A stretch of 8,003 nucleotides of DNA from positions 1-8,003 of the forward strand of contig JBCCLI010000311.1 in NCBI GenBank assembly GCA_039026975.1. Reading direction: 5' to 3'. This DNA is from JBCBKZ01 sp039026975 (GTDB taxonomy: Bacteria; Bacteroidota; Bacteroidia; J057). This document shows positions 1 through 5,376 of the stretch, one piece after another; position 1 is the first letter of the stretch; every line of letters begins with the position of its first letter. The translations under genes and the position numbers were made by a program. Under the pieces are notes generated by a model. It made no database searches. It had not been told where the DNA came from and saw only the letters and a program-made list of their open reading frames with translations.

Positions 1-908
1 AGTAATTCTGTTAAGGTAGTTATAGCAGCGGGAGTAGGTGATACATCTGTGAAGGTACCTAGAAAAGCTACCCCCATGGTAGCCCCATTATTCCCACAGA
101 AGTGAGCGCCTCTCACATCATCTCCCCCACCCCTTCCTTCATATAACACACCATTAGGGTCTATCAACCAATTATACCCTAAATCACACCAGCCTCTGGT
201 ATTGACATGGAAGTTCCAAATACTCCACACCGCTGAGGGCCAATCTGTCAAAGAGTTACTATTTACCGTATGATGGACAATCATATGTGTAACTGGCACA
301 TATACTATATCTGGACAGGAAGGATCTTGTCCGTCTGGACTTCCCCACCCTACTCTATCCACAAATTCTGGTAAGGCACAGCTACAATCATCCTGTATAT
401 CCGCCCTTTGAGGCACAGGGGTAGCATGCTCATTACCTGGATAAAACAGATCTACCTGCAGCTCTTCTTCTCTTGGATACTCTCCCTTATGCTTAAGCTG
501 AATAGCCAGAATCTCCTCTGTGATAAATACTTGCTCGCTGATAAAAAAAACATCTTGTGGCTCGCTTTCATGAAATTCAGGAAGTAGGCTCCATACACTC
601 CAGCTTGAATCTGAACGTAAATACCTGTAGGAGAATAAGGGACCTCTACTAGTCTTTAGTCCGAAAGAAATAAAGGGGTCATTCCTATTAGGTTCTGTAG
701 GTACCGGAGAATAAATCCACTCATCTACAGCATTAATGAGCTTGCCATCTATACTTTTCGTATGTTGAGGTATAAGATTTGCCTGAAATAATCGATGGGA
801 AGTATATAAGCGGCTGCTTTTATTCTCCTCTTGAGAGAAACCTCCGACAGAAATTGTCAGTAGAATAAAAATAGAGACGGTAATTCTCAAAAAGTAAGGG
901 ATATTCAT
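1..908 (-). CDS. Secreted PGRP/amidase_2-type N-acetylmuramoyl-L-alanine amidase (partial, 3' end beyond window)
   Basis: An uninterrupted frame of 302 codons runs leftward from the ATG at 908-906 and leaves the window. Residues 1-25 form a signal peptide: a short N-terminal Arg-containing segment, then a hydrophobic core (SIFILLTISVGG), with likely cleavage near GFS/QEE, so the product is exported. Residues about 26-175 have no fold I recognise. From about 180 the PGRP/amidase_2 domain starts with the typical FVDRVGWGSP. Next come MIVHHTVN (His212 is the probable first zinc ligand), WSIWNFHVNTRGWCDLGYNWLIDP with Tyr245 at the conserved catalytic-site tyrosine, and EGRGGGDDVRGAHFCGNNGATMGVAFLGTF. 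The family cleaves the lactyl-amide bond between muramic acid and the peptide stem of peptidoglycan. The remaining ligands (His and Cys) should lie just beyond the edge, so enzymatic activity is not shown. A type IX C-terminal sorting domain is possible but unseen. The gene is divergent from the kinase. The family call is firm; the biological role is open. Confidence 0.88.
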   Translation of the reverse strand, partial: MNIPYFLRITVSIFILLTISVGGFSQEENKSSRLYTSHRLFQANLIPQHTKSIDGKLINAVDEWIYSPVPTEPNRNDPFISFGLKTSRGPLFSYRYLRSDSSWSVWSLLPEFHESEPQDVFFISEQVFITEEILAIQLKHKGEYPREEELQVDLFYPGNEHATPVPQRADIQDDCSCALPEFVDRVGWGSPDGQDPSCPDIVYVPVTHMIVHHTVNSNSLTDWPSAVWSIWNFHVNTRGWCDLGYNWLIDPNGVLYEGRGGGDDVRGAHFCGNNGATMGVAFLGTFTDVSPTPAAITTLTEL

Positions 909-955
909 ATCTAAATGTACGTATTCTGCTTATATTAGGGTAATATATCCTACCC

Positions 956-965
956 CGCAATTGCG
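956..965. repeat. Perfect 10-bp palindrome CGCAATTGCG in the divergent spacer
   Basis: The palindrome overlaps the -33 TTG of the candidate rightward promoter and lies about 50 bp upstream of the amidase start. GGGTA/TACCC arms flank an AT-rich core just to its left (about 938-955). A protein bound here could influence both divergent genes. With a single copy and no known cognate protein, operator function is speculation. Confidence 0.2.
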
Positions 966-990
966 ATCTACACCAAGCTGATTATTTCTG
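961..990 (+). promoter_or_regulatory. Candidate Bacteroidota-type housekeeping promoter for the kinase-regulator genes
   Basis: TTG at 961-963, a 19-bp spacer and TATTTCTG at 983-990 match the Bacteroidota -33/-7 consensus (TTG, 19-21 bp, TAnnTTTG) with one mismatch in the -7 box. Transcription would begin near 997 and give a leader of about 18 nt before the ATG at 1015. No Shine-Dalgarno sequence is seen, which is normal for this phylum. I could not find an equally good promoter for the leftward amidase gene in the same 106-bp spacer. The motif is short and AT-rich, so a chance match is possible. Confidence 0.42.
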
Positions 991-1014
991 GACGGAATAA
1001 AGTCTAACAAGTCG

Positions 1015-3558
1015 ATGAGTCAATACCCTTCAAAACGGCCGATACGTGCCATCCTACTGGTGGGCTTCCTGTTTGCCTTTAGTGCGGTGGCCATGGTAAG
1101 CTATGTAGCCTATTTCAGTGTCCAAGAATTGGCACAGTCTCTCAAAAGCGTCACTGAGCCTAAACAGAATTTGATTACCCTCAAGGATGTGTTGGCGGAG
1201 ATAGCTAAGGCAGAAAGTAGTGTACGTGCGTATACCATTACAAGAGATCCTAAAGATCTAAAAAACTTCTACACCACCTTCACAGGCATAGATGACAGGC
1301 TGTCTAAACTGAGAGACATTCCCCTTCAGCAAAACCATATAGACAGCGTACAGACCCTGGTGGAAGAGAAGTTTATAGTTATGTCTAGGCTTATTGAGGC
1401 TTCCCAGGACCAGAAAGTGCGAACCATCTTTGACATGTTAGCGGATAAGCTTGCTGAAAACCATCTAAATTTTGGGGATTCAGTAGTTAGTAATGCGGGG
1501 GCGGACTTTGTTGACTCAGCCCTTACTAAAAGTGCCAAACTGGAAAAAGCCCGTCAGGATGGAGGACTGTTTGAGAAATTCTTTGGAAAAAATGGGGCAG
1601 GAGGAGATTCTCTTAGCCAGGAGTCTGAGTTAAGTAGGGAAGAAATGGCTCCTTTTCTGGGGTCTACTTACGGAGATGAAGACAGTCTATATACAGCCCG
1701 GCAGCGGAACATGGAAGCCCTCAGCCAGCGTGTAACCCTTATCAGAAAACTGATACGGGAAGACCAGTTTATCATGAATAAAATCAGCTTCATGGTCAAA
1801 CGGATGGAGTATAAGGAGCGGGTAAACTCTAACGAGCAGTCTGCTGATGCTGAATCTAAAGCCATAGAGACCATCAGGCTGATGTCTCTTTTGAGCTTTG
1901 TAGGGCTAGCCTTATTCATTATTCTGGTAATATTCGTAGCCACGGATATTTCCAGAAACCAACGCCTCCAAAGTAGACTGGAAAGAGAAAAAAGACGCGC
2001 TGAAAAACTCGCCACCGCCAAAGAGGAATTCCTCGCTAATATGAGTCATGAGATACGTACGCCTATGAACGCCATCATAGGATTTACGGAGCAGCTTTCA
2101 CAAGGCGACCTCAACCATAGGCAGTCCAGGTTTGTGACTACCATCAGTAACTCTGCCAAATACTTACTCGCCCTTATCAATGATGTATTAGACTTTTCTA
2201 AACTGGAATCCGGGAATTTTGAAATGGAAAGAATAGGATTCCGCCCCAGAGAAGTAGTACGGGAAACCCTCCTAACTTTTCAGAATAGTGCGAAGGAAAA
2301 GGGCATTTGGTTAACGGCAGAAAATATAGAGGCCCTCCCTAAGGTAGTAAAAGGAGATCCCCTCAGGCTAAAGCAAATGCTCTTCAACTTGGTCAGCAAT
2401 GCGCTCAAATTCACAGAAGTAGGCAGGGTCAGTATTAACTGTGCCGTACATCCCGCTTCCAAGAGAAAAAAAATTCTCGAATTTACAGTAGCTGATACCG
2501 GTATAGGGATACCTGAGGACAAGCTGGATGCCATTTTTGCAGATTTTAAACAGGTAGACAGCAGCACTACTAGAAAATATGGAGGGACAGGGCTAGGACT
2601 ATCCATTACCAAGAAACTGGCGGAAATGCATAATGGCTCCATCAGCATAGATAGTAAACTACACCAGGGAACTCAGGTAAGCTTGAAACTACTATATGAC
2701 CAGGGATCAGCCTCAGACCTCACCGATGTAGACGTGAGAGAAGTAAAAGACTTCAGCATATTTAAGGGGAAAAGAGGCCTCATAGCAGATGATGCTCCCT
2801 ATAACCTGGAGTTGATTAAGGTCATTCTCCATAAATGGAAGGTAGAAACAGATGTAGTGGAAAATGGACAACAGGCAGTAGAAAAAATGGCTAATAACCG
2901 TTATGACTTCATCCTGATGGATCTACAAATGCCGGTAATGAGTGGATATGAAGCTACCGTTCATGCCAGGAAAGTGTTAAAAATAACCACTCCTATTCTA
3001 GCACTTACCGCTACTTCTACCCCTGGAGAAATAGCCAAGTGTGAAGCAGCAGGAATGCAGGATCATCTTCTAAAACCTTTTCAGGAACAAGAGCTGGCTG
3101 TTAAGCTGGCAAACCTACTAAAGTATAAAGCACACCCTTACACAGAATCACCCACACAACCTATAACTCTGGTAGAAATGAAACTCCCTACTGGCAAACG
3201 CCCTTATAAGCTGGATGAGCTGGTGAAGCTCACCAATAATAATCCAGCCTTTATGGTGAACATGCTCAAAATCTTTGTGGATAATACCCCTGACTATATG
3301 AAGAAAATGGCTGTAGCCCTCCAAAAGGAAGACTGGGAAATGGTAGGGGCTATGGCTCATAAAACCATTCCCTCCTGTAGACACCTGGGACTAGACGCTA
3401 CCGTCAAACGATTGAAAAAAATTGAAACTGATGTTAAGAATCGGTCTGGTCTCAAGCGGTTACCAGACAAAGTCGTAGAGGTGTTGCAGGAGCTCAAAGA
3501 GGTGGTCAAAATGGTACAAGCGGATATGAATGCTATAGAGAAACAGATTCCCAAGTAG
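1015..3558 (+). CDS. Membrane-bound hybrid histidine kinase with receiver and Hpt domains
   Basis: This 847-residue sensor kinase should sit in the inner membrane and feed a phosphorelay. TM1 is at about 10-32 and TM2 at 289-309. Between them lies a periplasmic region of about 255 residues whose AESSVRAYTIT (66-76) and following helix resemble CHASE3-type helical sensors; the signal is unknown. A charged helix (about 312-338) leads to HisKA with phosphoacceptor His345 (MSHEIRTPMNAIIGF). The HATPase domain has N-box Asn458/Asn462, G1 Asp494 (ADTGIGIP) and G2 523-529 (GGTGLGL). The receiver (about 585-705) has acidic pair Asp592/Asp593, phosphoacceptor Asp636 (LMDLQMP), Thr665 and Lys687 (LKPF). 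A C-terminal Hpt domain (about 735-840) has His782 in AHKTIPSCRHLGL, an atypical Hpt motif. The architecture predicts His345 > Asp636 > His782, with the regulator 59 bp downstream as the evident final acceptor. ATG 1015 is chosen because TM1 follows directly. Confidence 0.95.
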   Translation: MSQYPSKRPIRAILLVGFLFAFSAVAMVSYVAYFSVQELAQSLKSVTEPKQNLITLKDVLAEIAKAESSVRAYTITRDPKDLKNFYTTFTGIDDRLSKLRDIPLQQNHIDSVQTLVEEKFIVMSRLIEASQDQKVRTIFDMLADKLAENHLNFGDSVVSNAGADFVDSALTKSAKLEKARQDGGLFEKFFGKNGAGGDSLSQESELSREEMAPFLGSTYGDEDSLYTARQRNMEALSQRVTLIRKLIREDQFIMNKISFMVKRMEYKERVNSNEQSADAESKAIETIRLMSLLSFVGLALFIILVIFVATDISRNQRLQSRLEREKRRAEKLATAKEEFLANMSHEIRTPMNAIIGFTEQLSQGDLNHRQSRFVTTISNSAKYLLALINDVLDFSKLESGNFEMERIGFRPREVVRETLLTFQNSAKEKGIWLTAENIEALPKVVKGDPLRLKQMLFNLVSNALKFTEVGRVSINCAVHPASKRKKILEFTVADTGIGIPEDKLDAIFADFKQVDSSTTRKYGGTGLGLSITKKLAEMHNGSISIDSKLHQGTQVSLKLLYDQGSASDLTDVDVREVKDFSIFKGKRGLIADDAPYNLELIKVILHKWKVETDVVENGQQAVEKMANNRYDFILMDLQMPVMSGYEATVHARKVLKITTPILALTATSTPGEIAKCEAAGMQDHLLKPFQEQELAVKLANLLKYKAHPYTESPTQPITLVEMKLPTGKRPYKLDELVKLTNNNPAFMVNMLKIFVDNTPDYMKKMAVALQKEDWEMVGAMAHKTIPSCRHLGLDATVKRLKKIETDVKNRSGLKRLPDKVVEVLQELKEVVKMVQADMNAIEKQIPK

Positions 3559-3617
3559 CATCTCCCTTTACGAAAAGTGAAATTATTCCCTAACTTGGGG
3601 AAATTCATAGCTCACCT

Positions 3618-4967
3618 ATGCAGGATCAACAAGCCCTAAGTGTCTTCGTGGTTGAAGATGACGAATGGTATAGAGAATTACTTGCCTATAACCTGGAACT
3701 TAACCCTGACTATCAAATCACCAAATTTGAAACGGGTACAGACTGTATTCAGGGCCTCAACCAAAGACCTGATATTATTACGCTGGATTATCGCCTCCCA
3801 GATATGGAAGGTAGTGAAGTCCTGAAACGCATAAAAGAGTTTGATCCGGAAATAGAGGTAATCATCATCTCTGAACAAGAGAATATAGAGACTGCTGTAG
3901 AGCTGTTGAAAATGGGAGCATATGACTACCTGGTTAAAGCTCAGGATATCAGAGATAGGCTACTGAATGTGGTGAATAACATTCGGAAGAATCGTTCTCT
4001 CAGGAAAGAACTACATACCTTACGGCAGGAGGTAGCCCAGAAGTACGACTTCAGCACTTCTATCATAGGCCAAAGTCAACCTATCAAAAAAGTGTTTTCT
4101 CTAATTGAGAAAGCCATCAATAATAATATTACGGTTACCATCACAGGAGAAACGGGAACAGGGAAAGAGCTGGTAGCCAAAGCCATCCACTTTAATTCCA
4201 AGAGAAAATCCTACCCTTTTGTGCCAGTGAATATGGCGGCTATCCCTAAGGATCTCATTGAGAGTGAGCTGTTTGGGCATGAGAAAGGAGCATTTACAGG
4301 TGCTAATAACCGCAGGATAGGGAAGTTTGAAGAGGCTAATAAAGGTACCCTCTTTCTGGATGAGATAGGCGAAATGGACATTACCTTCCAGGCTAAGCTG
4401 CTGAGGGCCCTGCAGGAAAAGGAAATCATCCGAATAGGTAGCAATAAAATTGTCAAGACAGACTGCCGAATCATAGTAGCTACTAACCGCAATCTGATAG
4501 ATGAAGTCAAGAAAGGGAATTTCAGGGAAGACCTTTACTATCGTCTGTTTGGATTGCCCGTAGAACTCCCTCCTTTGAGAGAAAGAGGAAAAGATATTAT
4601 TCTCCTGGCTAAATACTTCATAGAAAGTTTCTGTAAGGATAATGAGCTTCCCAACTTTACCCTCACGCCAGCTGCTCAGAAAAAATTACTGGCGTATACC
4701 TACCCTGGGAATATTAGGGAGTTAAAATCCATTGTAGAACTAGCAGCAGTCATGACCAATGAGGATGAAATAGGTGAGGACGTAATCACTTTTAGCACTT
4801 CAGACCCTCTCCCAGATGCTTTATCTGAAGAAATGACCCTCAAGCAGTACACCCACAGAATCATTGGTATCTACCTCAAAAAATACGATGATAATATTAA
4901 ACTGGTAGCTGACAAGCTGGACATAGGACAGTCTACTATTTATAGAATGATTAAAGAAATGAAGTAG
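3618..4967 (+). CDS. NtrC-family sigma-54-dependent response regulator (REC-AAA+-Fis HTH)
   Basis: This 449-residue cytoplasmic transcription activator has the complete NtrC layout. The receiver (about 7-122) has acidic residues Glu13/Asp14/Asp15, phosphoacceptor Asp57 (TLDYRLPD), Ser85 and Lys107 (DYLVK). The AAA+ domain (about 149-380) has Walker A GETGTGK at 177-183, the sigma-54-contacting GAFTGA loop intact at 224-229, Walker B GTLFLDE at 243-249, sensor I ATN at 288-290, FREDLYYRL at 302-310 and sensor II Arg367 in YPGNIREL. The C-terminus (about 405-449) is a Fis-type helix-turn-helix. Family members oligomerise on upstream sites when phosphorylated and use ATP hydrolysis to open sigma-54 promoters. 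The gene starts 59 bp after the kinase stop, with no promoter that I can see between, so co-transcription and cognate pairing are likely. Its target may be directly downstream: tandem palindromes and a sigma-54 promoter lie within 155 bp of its stop. Confidence 0.96.
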   Translation: MQDQQALSVFVVEDDEWYRELLAYNLELNPDYQITKFETGTDCIQGLNQRPDIITLDYRLPDMEGSEVLKRIKEFDPEIEVIIISEQENIETAVELLKMGAYDYLVKAQDIRDRLLNVVNNIRKNRSLRKELHTLRQEVAQKYDFSTSIIGQSQPIKKVFSLIEKAINNNITVTITGETGTGKELVAKAIHFNSKRKSYPFVPVNMAAIPKDLIESELFGHEKGAFTGANNRRIGKFEEANKGTLFLDEIGEMDITFQAKLLRALQEKEIIRIGSNKIVKTDCRIIVATNRNLIDEVKKGNFREDLYYRLFGLPVELPPLRERGKDIILLAKYFIESFCKDNELPNFTLTPAAQKKLLAYTYPGNIRELKSIVELAAVMTNEDEIGEDVITFSTSDPLPDALSEEMTLKQYTHRIIGIYLKKYDDNIKLVADKLDIGQSTIYRMIKEMK

Positions 4968-5004
4968 AGACGCCTAAGTTTTATGTCTATCCTTCATTTC
5001 CCTA

Positions 5005-5039
5005 TTCTCAAAATGACAAGTATTTTCTCATTTTGAGAA
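5005..5039. repeat. Tandem palindromes, candidate enhancer (UAS) for the adjacent NtrC-type regulator
   Basis: Site 1 (5005-5019, TTCTCAAAATGACAA) and site 2 (5025-5039, TTCTCATTTTGAGAA) share half-sites TTCTCA/TGAGAA around a 3-bp centre. Site 2 is perfect; its symmetry extends to TTTT/AAAA at 5023-5041. Site 1 has one mismatch. The centres (5012 and 5032) are 20 bp apart, about two helical turns, so two dimers would lie on the same DNA face. Relative to the predicted sigma-54 start at 5130 they lie at -118 and -98, usual for NtrC-type enhancers. Lone half-sites occur at 5059-5064 and, inverted, at 5136-5141. Together the two sites also form a 12-bp inverted repeat (5005-5016 with 5028-5039), so an mRNA stem-loop at the 3' end of the regulator gene is an alternative; no U-tract follows it, so it is not a standard terminator. 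The repeat is directly visible; the protein-binding role is inference. Confidence 0.6.
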
Positions 5040-5103
5040 AAAGAAAGGCGCCTGCCAATTCTCAACAGCCTGATCTTCAGCCCCTTGAAAATCCTATCCT
5101 TTT

Positions 5104-5119
5104 TGGAATGTGCTTTGCC
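5104..5119 (+). promoter_or_regulatory. Sigma-54 (-24/-12) promoter
   Basis: TGGAATGTGCTTTGCC matches the sigma-54 consensus TGGCAYRNNNNTTGCW except at two positions: A for C after the GG, and C for W at the end. The invariant GG (5105-5106) and GC (5117-5118) are separated by exactly 10 bp. With C5118 as -12, transcription would start near 5130. It points away from the regulator gene, toward a non-coding stretch that ends in a strong terminator. An NtrC-family activator with intact GAFTGA is encoded just upstream, and enhancer-like palindromes lie at the right distance, which makes a chance match much less likely. rpoN itself is not in the window. Confidence 0.65.
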
Positions 5120-5129
5120 ATTTACTTAT

Positions 5130-5272
5130 TGAAATTGAGAATTATACTCTAGTATAAAAGATATTTTTCTGGAAGTCTCTTAAATCTCTCGTAGTAACCA
5201 ATTAATCAGCGACGTAAGTGTATCGTACATTGCGCTTAGAGGCCCGAAACTGAATAGTTCGGGTCTTTTTTT
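5130..5272 (+). ncRNA. Candidate sigma-54-controlled small RNA (about 143 nt)
   Basis: The stretch from the predicted sigma-54 start to the end of the terminator U-tract has no ATG and no ORF over a dozen codons. It can fold into a 5' hairpin (TTATAC 5142-5147, loop TCTA, GTATAA 5152-5157), then a C/U-rich probably unpaired part with two CUCU motifs (5175-5190). A second imperfect stem follows (AGCG 5208-5211 with CGCT 5233-5236, GTA 5214-5216 with TAC 5226-5228), then the terminator hairpin. This resembles a bacterial regulatory small RNA, and its control would be like that of Qrr and GlmY RNAs, which use sigma-54 and NtrC-family activators; no sequence similarity to those is claimed. A weaker alternative start is a TTGAAA-N18-TATAAA element at 5129-5158. 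Other readings are a long 3' UTR of the regulator mRNA or an attenuated leader of the transketolase gene 105 nt downstream. Targets unknown. Confidence 0.45.
5241..5272 (+). terminator. Strong intrinsic terminator
   Basis: A GC-rich hairpin pairs 5241-5248 (GGCCCGAA) with 5258-5265 (TTCGGGTC), including one G-U pair. It continues past a bulged A5249 as CT/AG and closes with the loop GAAT (5252-5255). Seven T residues (5266-5272) follow at once, as in a textbook Rho-independent terminator. It ends rightward transcription arriving from the kinase-regulator genes or from the sigma-54 promoter, and insulates the transketolase gene unless it is conditionally read through. Confidence 0.9.
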
Positions 5273-5376
5273 ATTTCTTCTACTTTTTTCTTCTTCTACG
5301 TGAAATTCTGATAATTTAGTGACACATTTATATTGGTGATACACCTTACTTGTGGTCAATAACCTATCATGTTACT
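5273..5376 (+). other. Upstream region of transketolase; promoter not resolved
   Basis: These 104 bases are AT-rich and begin with a pyrimidine tract (TTC/TTTTTTC repeats to about 5299). Because the terminator lies just upstream, a transketolase promoter is expected here. Near-matches to the Bacteroidota -7 box occur at 5312-5319 (TAATTTAG), 5329-5336 (TATATTGG) and 5347-5354 (TACTTGTG). None has a TTG at the proper distance, so I do not choose one. No Shine-Dalgarno sequence precedes the ATG at 5377. Confidence 0.4.

Noticed and set aside
1326..2648. Long minus-strand open frames inside the kinase gene (1326-1538, 1668-2021, 2280-2648)
   Set aside because: They are antisense shadows of a well-conserved coding region, with low-complexity Ser/Leu-rich products and no recognisable domain. 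The same applies to those at 3148-3608, 3678-3878, 4211-4510, 5928-6140, 6495-6984, 7434-7661 and 7707-7931.
3586..3602. Small hairpin TTCCC/GGGAA between kinase and regulator
   Set aside because: Only 5 bp of stem and no T-run follows, so it is not a credible terminator; it lies in what is probably one transcript.
3640..3825. Plus-strand 61-codon frame inside the regulator gene
   Set aside because: It overlaps the conserved receiver domain out of frame and has no family features.
4983..5036. 17-codon ORF over the tandem palindromes
   Set aside because: Very short, unremarkable composition, no ribosome-binding evidence; the palindromic structure explains the sequence better.
5108..5152. 14-codon ORF starting within the sigma-54 promoter
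   Set aside because: Its ATG lies upstream of the predicted transcript start and the product shows no feature; likely chance.
5129..5158. E. coli-like sigma-70 promoter TTGAAA-N18-TATAAA
   Set aside because: Bacteroidota housekeeping sigma does not normally use this consensus and the region is AT-rich. Kept only as a weaker alternative start for the candidate RNA.
5160..5272. Possible tRNA, 6S RNA or tmRNA in the spacer
   Set aside because: No cloverleaf, T-arm, 6S-like long bubble helix or tag ORF can be seen.
5350..5376. In-frame extension of transketolase to a TTG start at 5350
   Set aside because: The nine added residues do not resemble transketolase N-termini, while ATG 5377 opens a typical one.
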